Source of the DNA: a bacterium | GTDB taxonomy: Bacteria; Krumholzibacteriota; Krumholzibacteriia; Krumholzibacteriales; Krumholzibacteriaceae | Assembly (NCBI GenBank): GCA_020350885.1 | Contig: CP070727.1 | Span: 4,050,569 to 4,083,460 of the forward strand | DNA length: 32,892 nucleotides | Direction of reading: 5' to 3' | Shown: positions 25,030-32,577 of the stretch, one piece after another | How the letters are laid out: each line of letters opens with the position of its first letter | Position numbering within the stretch: the stretch's first letter is position 1 | Notes under the pieces: model-generated | Told to the model about the DNA's origin: nothing | The model's input: only the letters and a program-made list of their open reading frames with translations | Database searches by the model: none | Translations under genes and position numbers: made by a program

Positions 25030-26374
25030 GTGCCCCGTCCCCATCCTCTTCATGCAGTCCCAGCCATCCGGTAACGGCCCTGAGTGGTACGATCAGGGCT
25101 CTTGACATCATCCGTCCGGCGTCCCGGGTCTTCGGAGTGATGAAGCATGCCAGGTACCCCCCGGCCCCGTAGGAAATCACCGTGGCCACCGCCGCACCGG
25201 TACCGCCGTAGGCGGGTATCAGGAAGAGGTTCAAGACCACGTTCAGACCGGCTCCCACACCGTTGGTGATGAGAAAATAGTGTAGAAGCCCCTCATTGGT
25301 CAGCCATCTGACGAAGGCTTCCCGCATAAATACAAAGATACCAGCCCAGATGTGGATTGCAAGTATCTGTCCCGCTCCGGCATAGGCCTCACCGTAGAGA
25401 AGCTGTATGAGCGGGCCGGCAAAAAAAGTCAGGGCAACCGCCAGCAGCAGTGCTATCCATACGAGGAAGTCGTAGAGCTGCTGGAGGCGCCTCCGGTACA
25501 CCCGGGCACCGAGGCTCCTGCCCTTGACGAGGGCCGGAAAGACCGAGACGGATATGGCCACGGGTATAAAATACCAAACCTCCGAGATACGGGCCGCCGT
25601 CGAGTAGATACCGACCGTCTCGATTCCCTTCATCTGCCCCAACATGACGATATCGATCTTGAGATAGACGACGGCAAGGGCGCCGGAGAGGATCAAGGGC
25701 CACGACTGGCCGAGCAGCTCCAATCCACGCCTGAGACCGAACCGCCACCTCGTGATGAAGAATCCCCTGGCCCGGTAGACGATTACGAGCGCGGCAGCGG
25801 TTGCGATCATATCGAGTGCCGAGATCCAGGCGAATGCAACGAGCGAGGCACCCGTAAGGATCAGTACGATCTTGAGCAGGTTCGCCAGGAACAAACCGGA
25901 ACTACGTGCATAGACCACGTACTTCGATTGCACACGTGATTGGAACCAGATATCAATCGCATCGAATGCCTGGAAGATCAGACCGAATCCGACAATTGCG
26001 GCCATGAGCTGCGTGAGCCGGTCATCGGGCCGCACCAGGCGGATCGTGAATACGATCAGGAGCAGGCTTGCAATTCCACCGACGAGCCGAAGGATGAACA
26101 CACTCCCGAGGGTCAGGTCTGTCTCCTCAGGCCGGCGCACCACGTCACGAACGGCGATATGGTCGATACCGAGTCTCGCCAGTGGGATGAAAAGTGCAAC
26201 AAAGGCAAGAGCGTAGTTGAGGGTTCCGAAGCGTGCGGGCCCGAGGTAGCGGGCAACCCAGACACCGACGAAGAGGGCCAGGAGTATACGCAGAACACGG
26301 AGGAAGAAGAGCCAACCGGCGTTGATGATGATCTCTTTCAAGGCGGCATTGATCCTGAATCTGCCGGTCTGCAC
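25019..26374 (-). CDS. Wzx-type polysaccharide flippase
   Basis: A 451-residue membrane protein of the MOP superfamily (oligosaccharide flippase) with about twelve to fourteen helices. ARYLGPARFGTLNYALAFV near 40-60 is the standard N-terminal motif of the family, and the C-terminal half has the usual GTGAAVATVISYGAGG. It flips undecaprenyl-linked oligosaccharide across the inner membrane. The GTG start at 26374 has AGGGGGG five bases upstream. It is the first gene of the minus-strand set that continues with GT39/TPR, Wzz and the ligase/polymerase, and overlaps the next gene by 11 bases. A candidate promoter lies at 26410-26437. Confidence 0.9.
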   Translation of the reverse strand: MQTGRFRINAALKEIIINAGWLFFLRVLRILLALFVGVWVARYLGPARFGTLNYALAFVALFIPLARLGIDHIAVRDVVRRPEETDLTLGSVFILRLVGGIASLLLIVFTIRLVRPDDRLTQLMAAIVGFGLIFQAFDAIDIWFQSRVQSKYVVYARSSGLFLANLLKIVLILTGASLVAFAWISALDMIATAAALVIVYRARGFFITRWRFGLRRGLELLGQSWPLILSGALAVVYLKIDIVMLGQMKGIETVGIYSTAARISEVWYFIPVAISVSVFPALVKGRSLGARVYRRRLQQLYDFLVWIALLLAVALTFFAGPLIQLLYGEAYAGAGQILAIHIWAGIFVFMREAFVRWLTNEGLLHYFLITNGVGAGLNVVLNLFLIPAYGGTGAAVATVISYGAGGYLACFITPKTRDAGRMMSRALIVPLRAVTGWLGLHEEDGDGAHDE

Positions 26375-26409
26375 CCGATCCCCCCTCTGTCGTTCAACTA
26401 GTAGAAAAC

Positions 26410-26437
26410 AGTATAGGTTAGTAGAGGGCGCATGAAA
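26410..26437 (-). promoter_or_regulatory. Possible promoter of the flippase operon
   Basis: On the minus strand TTTCAT (26437-26432), a 16-base spacer and TATACT (26415-26410) precede the GTG at 26374. The -35 box is weak and the spacer short, so this is less sure than the other promoters listed. Confidence 0.35.
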
Positions 26438-26460
26438 AGCGGTATCGGAACCTTTACCGA

Positions 26461-26489
26461 TTGTGACGGCACATCAAAGATGCTATAAT
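26461..26489 (+). promoter_or_regulatory. Sigma70-type promoter of the M1 aminopeptidase gene
   Basis: TTGTGA (26461-26466), a 17-base spacer and a perfect TATAAT (26484-26489) lie 37 bases before the ATG at 26527. The arrangement is divergent from the flippase operon promoter. Confidence 0.7.
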
Positions 26490-26526
26490 TAATATGTAAC
26501 TACGAATATGAGAAGGGATTAGAATT

Positions 26527-28542
26527 ATGCGACGAACAGTATTGATCATGTCGATGGCCCTCTTCCTTCCCGTATCCATCTCTGCTCAAACACCTTATGA
26601 AATGATACACGGCGATATCCTCCAGCGGATGGAGGCCTACCGGGCGAGAGCCCTGTTCAACAAGGATCCGCTCTACATGCCGCAGCCCACCCCCTCCCAG
26701 CTTCTCTTCGATGTTCTACACTACGAGGTGGACATCGCCATCAACCCTTCGACCAATTACGTCGACGGGATCGTCACGGTCCACCTGAAAAGCCTGACCG
26801 ACAACCTGACTGCAATCGACCTAGACGCCGATGACGTCCTCACGATCCATGCAGTGGACGAGGTCGGTGGCGGTTCCTGCACCTTCGTCCATGCAGCACA
26901 CATACTCACGATCGATCTGCCCGCCGCACTCAATACGGATGACGAGATCACACTCGCCGTCACATACGACGGTCTTCCGATAATCGCAGCAAACCAGGGC
27001 CTCTACTTCGTCACCCAGTCGAGTATTCCCGTCATCTACTCGCTGAGCGAGCCGTGGAGTGCCCGGACCTGGTGGCCGTGCAAGGACTACCCGGATGACA
27101 AGGCCACCTTCGAGATCTACCTCGCGGTGCCCATGAACCTCTTCGCCACCTCGAACGGAACCTACCTCGGGTACGAGGACGTGACACGGTGGAGCGAGCC
27201 CTACCGGCGTTACCATTGGCAGGAATCCTACGTAATGCCGCCCTACCTTTTTTCCATTGCCGCGACCGAGTACGTGAAGCTCACCGACTACTGGGTCTAC
27301 GCCCCCGCCGAGACTATGCCCGTCGTCCATTACGTATACGCCTCGAAGGTCACCCAGGCACAGGAGGACTTCAACGTCGCAGTGCCGATGCTGGATTTCC
27401 TGTCGTCGATATTCGGTACCTACCCGTTCACCGACGAGAAGTACGGCGCCGCCCTCTGTGGCATCGGCGGCGGCATGGAGCATCAGACACTGACAAGCTA
27501 CGGGGCGTTCCTCGTCACGGGTAACCACGACTACGACTGGATCTACGTTCACGAGCTCGGGCACCAATGGTTCGGCGATCTCATCACATGCAAGGACTGG
27601 ACGCACATCTGGCTCAACGAAGGATTTGCGAGCTACACCGAGGCCCTCTGGTTCGAACACCTCGGAGGGACCGCCTACCTCCACACCTACATGGCGGGAA
27701 AGGATAAACCGTGGACATGGCACGGCCCGATCCTCCGTGATCCGGATAACACCGATCCGTGGTACTACTTCGACAACGTCGTCTACAACAAGGCCGCATG
27801 GGTCCTGCACATGTTCCGTCATATTGTAGGCGACAGCCTCTTTTTCACCATCCTCCAGAGCTACGTGGCCGATCCGAGATACCGTTTCGGTGCGGCCGAA
27901 ACCGACGATTTCGTCGGAATCTGCGAAGATCACTACGGTGAGCCGCTCGACTGGTTCTTCGACGAATGGCTGACACGCGAAGACCGCCTCACCTACCAGT
28001 GGTCGTGGGATTCATACGAGATCGCAGACGATATCATACTCACAATAGCAGTCAATCAGGAGCAGGCGGCCCTCTATATAATGCCGGTCGATTTCCGCAT
28101 CACGACCGAAGCAGGACAGATAGACACCGTCCTCTGGGTAGACGAATATCATGACGAGTTCCAGTTTTTGCTGGATAATTCGGTTACATCCGTGACCTTC
28201 GATCCCGACAACTGGATCCTCTGCGACCACACGATGACCGAAACCGCTGTGGAGGAGGTGCCAACGGCAGCCTACCTCATGCAGAATTACCCCAATCCCT
28301 TCAATCCGATCACCCGCATCCGTTTCGGTGTGGCAAAGCCGGGACATGTCACCCTCCGGGTCTTCAACGCCCGGGGTGCATACGTGGCAACCCTCATCGA
28401 CAGGCACTTCGAGACCGGATCGTTCGAGGCCGTGTGGAACGGCTCGAACGAACGGGGTGAGCCGGTCTCATCGGGATTGTATCTCTATAGTCTGCATACC
28501 GAAAGCGGCGTACTGACGAGAAAGATGGTGCTCATCAGATAG
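26527..28542 (+). CDS. Secreted M1-family zinc aminopeptidase with type IX-like sorting domain
   Basis: A 671-residue protein with a signal peptide (RTVLIMSMALFLPVSISA, cleavage near AQTP). An N-terminal beta domain (about 55-240) is followed by the catalytic domain: GGGMEH at 314-319 in place of the usual GAMEN exopeptidase loop, HELGHQWFG with His342, Glu343 and His346, an 18-residue gap, then Glu365 in NEGFA, and Tyr420 in VVYNKAAWVLHMFRH, the usual catalytic tyrosine. The last 90 residues (from YLMQNYPNPFNPITRIRFGV) form a FlgD-Ig/type-A sorting domain, typical of type IX secretion cargo. It lacks the long helical C-terminal domain of larger M1 enzymes. AGAAGGG precedes the ATG by nine bases. 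It should release N-terminal residues from peptides outside the cell. Confidence 0.93.
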   Translation: MRRTVLIMSMALFLPVSISAQTPYEMIHGDILQRMEAYRARALFNKDPLYMPQPTPSQLLFDVLHYEVDIAINPSTNYVDGIVTVHLKSLTDNLTAIDLDADDVLTIHAVDEVGGGSCTFVHAAHILTIDLPAALNTDDEITLAVTYDGLPIIAANQGLYFVTQSSIPVIYSLSEPWSARTWWPCKDYPDDKATFEIYLAVPMNLFATSNGTYLGYEDVTRWSEPYRRYHWQESYVMPPYLFSIAATEYVKLTDYWVYAPAETMPVVHYVYASKVTQAQEDFNVAVPMLDFLSSIFGTYPFTDEKYGAALCGIGGGMEHQTLTSYGAFLVTGNHDYDWIYVHELGHQWFGDLITCKDWTHIWLNEGFASYTEALWFEHLGGTAYLHTYMAGKDKPWTWHGPILRDPDNTDPWYYFDNVVYNKAAWVLHMFRHIVGDSLFFTILQSYVADPRYRFGAAETDDFVGICEDHYGEPLDWFFDEWLTREDRLTYQWSWDSYEIADDIILTIAVNQEQAALYIMPVDFRITTEAGQIDTVLWVDEYHDEFQFLLDNSVTSVTFDPDNWILCDHTMTETAVEEVPTAAYLMQNYPNPFNPITRIRFGVAKPGHVTLRVFNARGAYVATLIDRHFETGSFEAVWNGSNERGEPVSSGLYLYSLHTESGVLTRKMVLIR

Positions 28543-28570
28543 CAAGCACCTGTGAATATACAATTCCTAC

Positions 28571-28693
28571 GAGACGACAAACAATCCGGGCTGGCGGAAA
28601 CCAGGAGAGCGGGCGATCCACATGGCCAGCCTTTCGAGACGACGGACAATCCGGGCTGCATGAAACCAGGCGAGCAGGCAATCCACATGACCA
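28571..28693. repeat. Two direct copies of a ~65-bp unit
   Basis: Copy one begins at 28571 and copy two at 28636, both with GAGACGAC; they share ACAATCCGGGCTG, GAAACCAGG, GAGC and ATCCACATG with about nine differences in 58 aligned bases. Short frames run through both strands (for example 28552-28776) but show no codon-like conservation or recognised motif, so this is treated as a non-coding repeat. Confidence 0.7.
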
Positions 28694-28927
28694 GACGACT
28701 CGTGCCGCCGGGTGATCCGAGACTATTATTCAAGCCCTCCATCGAGACGCCGTACCGTCCCTTGTATGGCAGGTGAGGGTACTGCAATAGCTTGCATTGT
28801 ACGTTCCGTCTCCCGATGAATAATCGGAGCCTACAGATAATAAAGCACTTGCGAATCCAGGCTCTCTTTGGAATTCTTTATGCAAGAGCCCTCGCATGCA
28901 GGGATATCCGTATGTGAAAAGTGGTGG

Positions 28928-28956
28928 TTCGCCCCATATAAATATGTTAATATAAT
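28928..28956 (+). promoter_or_regulatory. Probable promoter of the carbamoyltransferase operon
   Basis: A perfect TATAAT (28951-28956) has a weak -35 TTCGCC (28928-28933) 17 bases upstream; the spacer is AT-rich. The start would be near 28963 with a leader of about 50 bases ending in AGAGG before the ATG at 29013. Confidence 0.5.
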
Positions 28957-29012
28957 AGTTTGGCGAAGGTTTCTATAGGCTTCTGATCATTGAGAGGTGG
29001 AAAGAGGCGTCG

Positions 29013-30830
29013 ATGAGAATTCTCGGTATATCAGCATTTTACCACGATAGCGCCGCATGCCTCGTCGAGGACGGGAAGATCGTATGCGCCGCACAGGAGG
29101 AGCGGTACACACGGAAAAAGCATGACTTCTCCTTCCCCGAAAATGCGATTCGCTTCTGCCTGGAAGGCCAGGGGCTCACGGCCGACGATCTCGACTTCGT
29201 TGCATTCTACGACAAACCCTTCATCAAGTTCGAACGCATCCTCGAAACATACCTAGCCTATGCGCCGAGAGGATTCGCATCCTTTCTCAAGGCGATCCCT
29301 CTCTGGATCAAGCAGAAGCTCTGGATCAAGGAGCTCATACGCAAGAGTCTGGATTACGAGGGAAGGATTATCTTCCCCGAACACCACGAAAGTCACGCAG
29401 CAAGCGCCTTCTTTCCCTCACCATTCCAAGAGGCGGCATTTATCACCATCGATGGCGTCGGTGAGTGGGCCACTGCGAGCTACGGTGTCGGTTCAGGAAA
29501 CAATATCACACTGCATGCGGAGATCCATTTTCCACATTCACTCGGTCTCCTCTACTCGGCATTCACCTACTACACGGGCTTCAAGGTGAATTCCGGTGAG
29601 TATAAGGTCATGGGACTCGCCCCGTACGGCAAACCGAAGTACAAGGATCTGATCCTCACCGAGCTCATGGACCTCAAGGAGGACGGCTCCTTCAAGATGA
29701 ATATGGAATACTTCAATTACTGCCAGGGACTCACCATGACGGGGAAAAAATTCGACAAGCTCTTCGGCGGCCCGCCGAGAAAGCCCGAATCCCTACTGAC
29801 ACAGCGGGACATGGATCTGGCCCGCTCGGTCCAAGAGGTGACCGAAGAGGTGATGATGCGGATGGCCAGACACGTCCACAGGGAGACCGGTCAGAAGTAC
29901 CTCTGCCTGGCTGGAGGTGTGGCGCTCAACTGCGTCGGTAACGGCAAGATCCTGCGCGAGGGACCGTTCGAGGATATCTGGATACAGCCCGCCGCCGGAG
30001 ACGCGGGGGGCGCACTGGGTGCGGCGCTCTTCACCTGGTACCAGTTCCAGGAGAACGAGCGGAAGGCAGACAATTCGAACGATTTTCAGTACGGTTCCTA
30101 CCTCGGTCCGGAGTTCGGAAACGGCTACATTGCACGGTATCTCGAGGAGAACCAGATACCATTCTCCTATCTCGAAGACGCAGAGATTCCCGAACGGATA
30201 GCCGACCTCATCAACAACCAGAAGGTAATCGGCTGGTTCCAAGGGCGCATGGAGTTCGGCCCCCGGGCCCTGGGAAGCCGTTCGATCATCGGGGACGCCC
30301 GCTCTCCATCGATGCAGGAGACGATGAACCTGAAGATCAAATACCGGGAGAGCTTCCGGCCGTTCGCACCATCGACACTCGCCGAGAAGGTTTCCGACTA
30401 TTTCGAAATCGACCGCGAGAGTCCCTACATGCTGCTCGTGGCACCCGTGAAGAAGGAGATACGGCAGGAGATGACCGAGGAACAGAAGAACTATTTCGGG
30501 TTGGCGAAACTCAAGGTCGTGCGCTCTTCGATCCCGGCAATCACGCACGTCGATTACTCCGCCCGCCTGCAAACGGTCAACAACCGGGACAACCCTCTCT
30601 ACCACCGGATGATATCGACATTCGACAAGAAGTACGGCTGTCCGGTGATCATCAATACCTCCTTCAACGTGCGTGGAGAACCGATCGTCTGCTCGCCAGC
30701 GGATGCCTATCTGTGCTTCATGCGCACACAGATGGATTACCTGATCATGGGCAACTACCTGCTCGATAAGACCGAGCAGAAGCCCTTGGAAAAAGACATC
30801 GACTGGAGAGAGACATTCGAGCTGGACTAG
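29013..30830 (+). CDS. O-carbamoyltransferase, NodU/CmcH/SxtI type
   Basis: A 605-residue enzyme with the two-domain layout of NodU/TobZ carbamoyltransferases: a Kae1-like N-terminal domain (MRILGISAFYHDSAACLVED at the start, HHESHAASAF at 124-133 with the metal His residues, SGEYKVMGLAPYG near 196, CLAGGVALNCVGNGK near 300) and a YrdC-like C-terminal domain (EFGPRALGSRSIIGDAR from about 414, NTSFNVRGEPIVCSPADAY near 548). It uses carbamoyl phosphate and ATP to make carbamoyl-adenylate and places the carbamoyl group on a hydroxyl, known for sugars, antibiotics and saxitoxin. The ATG has AGAGG five bases upstream. It is the first gene of a cassette with SxtJ, an SGNH hydrolase and DUF5989; the acceptor here is likely a surface glycan or lipid. 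Confidence 0.95.
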   Translation: MRILGISAFYHDSAACLVEDGKIVCAAQEERYTRKKHDFSFPENAIRFCLEGQGLTADDLDFVAFYDKPFIKFERILETYLAYAPRGFASFLKAIPLWIKQKLWIKELIRKSLDYEGRIIFPEHHESHAASAFFPSPFQEAAFITIDGVGEWATASYGVGSGNNITLHAEIHFPHSLGLLYSAFTYYTGFKVNSGEYKVMGLAPYGKPKYKDLILTELMDLKEDGSFKMNMEYFNYCQGLTMTGKKFDKLFGGPPRKPESLLTQRDMDLARSVQEVTEEVMMRMARHVHRETGQKYLCLAGGVALNCVGNGKILREGPFEDIWIQPAAGDAGGALGAALFTWYQFQENERKADNSNDFQYGSYLGPEFGNGYIARYLEENQIPFSYLEDAEIPERIADLINNQKVIGWFQGRMEFGPRALGSRSIIGDARSPSMQETMNLKIKYRESFRPFAPSTLAEKVSDYFEIDRESPYMLLVAPVKKEIRQEMTEEQKNYFGLAKLKVVRSSIPAITHVDYSARLQTVNNRDNPLYHRMISTFDKKYGCPVIINTSFNVRGEPIVCSPADAYLCFMRTQMDYLIMGNYLLDKTEQKPLEKDIDWRETFELD

Positions 30831-30833
30831 GAG

Positions 30834-31256
30834 ATGGCCGTGGTCGTTCAGGATATCAAGAACATAAAGAGCGCTAAAGGGGACCTGAGGAAGTTCGGCC
30901 TCACGGTCGGAATCGCGCTCTGTCTCTTCGGGGCTCTCTTCTGGTGGCGGGGAAAGGACTTCTATATATACCTCATTGCAATCGGAGGAGCGTTCATACT
31001 ACTCGGACTCGCGGTCCCGATCGTACTGAAACCGATCCAGAAGGTCTGGATGACCTTTGCAATCCTCCTCGGCTGGGTCATGACCAGAGTCATACTGAGT
31101 ATCCTCTTTTTCGTCATGATCACACCGATCGGCTTCATCTCGAAGCTCTTCGGTAAGGATTTCCTCTCGCTGAAGTTCGACAAGGAGGCAGGGACATACT
31201 GGCTGCCCAAAGACATCGATACGTCCAGTGCCAGGGATTATGAAAGCCAATTCTGA
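30834..31256 (+). CDS. SxtJ family membrane protein
   Basis: A 140-residue protein with three hydrophobic stretches (about 22-38, 44-65, 72-100) and an N-terminal DIKNIKSAKGDLRKFGLTVG that matches the SxtJ family named after the saxitoxin cluster. LGWVMTRVILSILFFVMITPIGFI and the following LFGKDFLSLKFDK with TYWLPK are the family's best-kept parts. No biochemical role is known; homologues accompany carbamoyltransferases. Only three bases separate it from the carbamoyltransferase stop; an AGGAG directly abuts the ATG, so the GTG at 30840, six bases past it, may be the true start. Its end overlaps the next gene. Confidence 0.88.
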   Translation: MAVVVQDIKNIKSAKGDLRKFGLTVGIALCLFGALFWWRGKDFYIYLIAIGGAFILLGLAVPIVLKPIQKVWMTFAILLGWVMTRVILSILFFVMITPIGFISKLFGKDFLSLKFDKEAGTYWLPKDIDTSSARDYESQF

Positions 31257-32388
31257 TAAGATACTCCCCGACAGGCCAAAGAGACGACTCCTCATAAATG
31301 TAATCATCTTTTTGGTGACAGTGATCGGGCTCTTCGCCGCAACCGAGGTCGTCATGCGGCTCATGCTGCCGTCGCAGAAGAACGAAGGCTACCTGTGGCG
31401 TCCGGAGGCCAACCGGGATTACCGGAAGTCGATCTTCGAGCCTGACGCCGAGGCGATAAACCTCGGTGTGTTGACAAAGATCAACTCCCTAGGGCTGAAG
31501 AACAGGGAAACAACTCTCGAGAAGGCCGGCAACGCGACGCGGATTGCCGTCTTCGGTGATTCCTTCGTATACGGCGACGGCCTGGCGATCGAGGATACCT
31601 ACCCGTCCTGGCTCGAGCAATCGCTGGATAGCACCTGCGGTCTGGATGGAGCGATAGAGGTGATCAACTTCGGTGCCGGGGGGCTCAACACATTTCAGGA
31701 GGCAATGTATGCCGTTAACTATGGAATGCGTTTCGATCCCGATATCATCATACTCGTATGGGTCTACAACGATATAGAGATGAACGGCTATACGCTCGAG
31801 GATCTGGAATTCTTCCAGAAATCCCATATCCTGACGCAGGATGGAGGAAAGAAACGGCAGACGTCCGGTCAGTCGGGCAAGATCGGCTCCTTCAAGGGTA
31901 GCAAGAGTTTCACGATACGTTTTTGGGATTTTTACGAGAAGGTCAAGTCAAAATCAAAATTACTATACTTCCTGGGAATGCGTACGAAAGAGCTGTTGCA
32001 GAAGATGGGGCTAAACCTCAAGTCATCCGAACGGATCATCTACTCCGACTTGAATTCGGATGGCTTCAGGCTCTCCTTCAACTCCCTCACCTATCTGGCG
32101 GATGAGTGCCGCGAGCACGGTATCGAATTCCATGTGGTTGTCTACCCCCCGCTTCAGAAACTCGATGACGATTACTATAACGACCTGATCAATAAAAAAG
32201 TGGAACGGTTCTGCCGGGAAAACGGAATCGCCTGCCTGAACCTCTTTCCACATTACCGCGGCAAGGATCCCGCAAAGATGCATGTGTCGTGGATGGATTA
32301 TCACCCGAGCAGCTATGCCAACGAGATCGCGGCCCGGGCGACGGAACGGTACCTGTGTATACACTCAAAGGTTCTCGCGACCCTGTAG
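31240..32388 (+). CDS. SGNH/GDSL-family membrane-anchored hydrolase (SxtL-like position)
   Basis: From the ATG at 31240 (AGGG three bases before; a GTG at 31228 is also in frame) the product has 382 residues. An N-terminal signal anchor (LLINVIIFLVTVIGLFAATEV, about 17-37) leads to an SGNH domain: block I VFGDSFVYG with Ser108, block II NFGAGGLNT near 143-151, block III YNDIEMNG with Asn177, and the C-terminal DYHPSSYAN with Asp353 and His355. It should act in the periplasm as an esterase, deacylase or acyltransferase on a carbohydrate. In the saxitoxin cluster a GDSL-lipase gene (sxtL) accompanies sxtI and sxtJ; the same pairing occurs here. It overlaps SxtJ by 17 bases. Confidence 0.88.
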   Translation: MKANSDKILPDRPKRRLLINVIIFLVTVIGLFAATEVVMRLMLPSQKNEGYLWRPEANRDYRKSIFEPDAEAINLGVLTKINSLGLKNRETTLEKAGNATRIAVFGDSFVYGDGLAIEDTYPSWLEQSLDSTCGLDGAIEVINFGAGGLNTFQEAMYAVNYGMRFDPDIIILVWVYNDIEMNGYTLEDLEFFQKSHILTQDGGKKRQTSGQSGKIGSFKGSKSFTIRFWDFYEKVKSKSKLLYFLGMRTKELLQKMGLNLKSSERIIYSDLNSDGFRLSFNSLTYLADECREHGIEFHVVVYPPLQKLDDDYYNDLINKKVERFCRENGIACLNLFPHYRGKDPAKMHVSWMDYHPSSYANEIAARATERYLCIHSKVLATL

Positions 32389-32398
32389 GAGGCAATGG

Positions 32399-32557
32399 AT
32401 GTCGAAGCTCTCTATACTTACGGAATTCTGGAGATTCCTCAAAGTCCGCAAGAAATGGTGGCTCATCCCGATAATCGTGTTCCTCATGCTTCTGGGAGCG
32501 CTGATAATACTGACGGAGGGCTCCGCACTTGCACCGTTTATCTACGCTCTCTTCTAG
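32399..32557 (+). CDS. DUF5989 family small membrane protein (SxtK-like position)
   Basis: A 52-residue protein with an N-terminal MSKLSILTEFWRFLKVRKKW amphipathic and basic segment, one membrane helix (about 21-40), and the C-terminal GSALAPFIYALF that marks the DUF5989 family. The ATG has a perfect AGGAGG with a 6-base spacer, so it is probably well translated in spite of its size. Homologues sit beside carbamoyltransferase and SxtJ genes in many bacteria. No function is known; a small partner of a membrane complex is plausible. It closes the plus-strand operon and converges with a flippase gene 21 bases away. Confidence 0.88.
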   Translation: MSKLSILTEFWRFLKVRKKWWLIPIIVFLMLLGALIILTEGSALAPFIYALF

Positions 32558-32577
32558 AGAGAATGGCATCCCCCTTC

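Larger units (their letters stand above)
28543..29012. other. 470-base intergenic region with a two-copy 65-bp repeat
   Basis: Between the M1 peptidase and the carbamoyltransferase no gene was recognised. The first part (28571-28693) holds two diverged copies of a 65-bp unit. The rest, 28700-28925, shows nothing clear apart from short weak stem-loops (for example a CCGAT/ATCGG pair near 28820). A promoter for the downstream operon is at 28928-28956. No terminator with a T-run was seen after 28542. Confidence 0.6.

Noticed and set aside
26821..27933. Long minus-strand open frame of about 370 codons inside the M1 peptidase gene
   Set aside because: It is antisense to a clearly recognised gene, has no family motif and reads as low-complexity shadow sequence.
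28552..28776. 74-codon plus-strand frame over the 65-bp repeat, and a 100-codon frame on the other strand
   Set aside because: Both merely read through the repeat; differences between copies fall without regard to codon position and no ribosome site was seen.
29013..32557. A saxitoxin biosynthesis cluster
   Set aside because: Only the carbamoylation subset is present; no sxtA-type polyketide, amidinotransferase or Rieske oxygenase gene occurs in the window.
32547..32561. CTCTCT/AGAGAG stem with a three-base loop at the end of the DUF5989 gene as terminator
   Set aside because: No T-run on either side and the stem overlaps the stop codon; could be chance.
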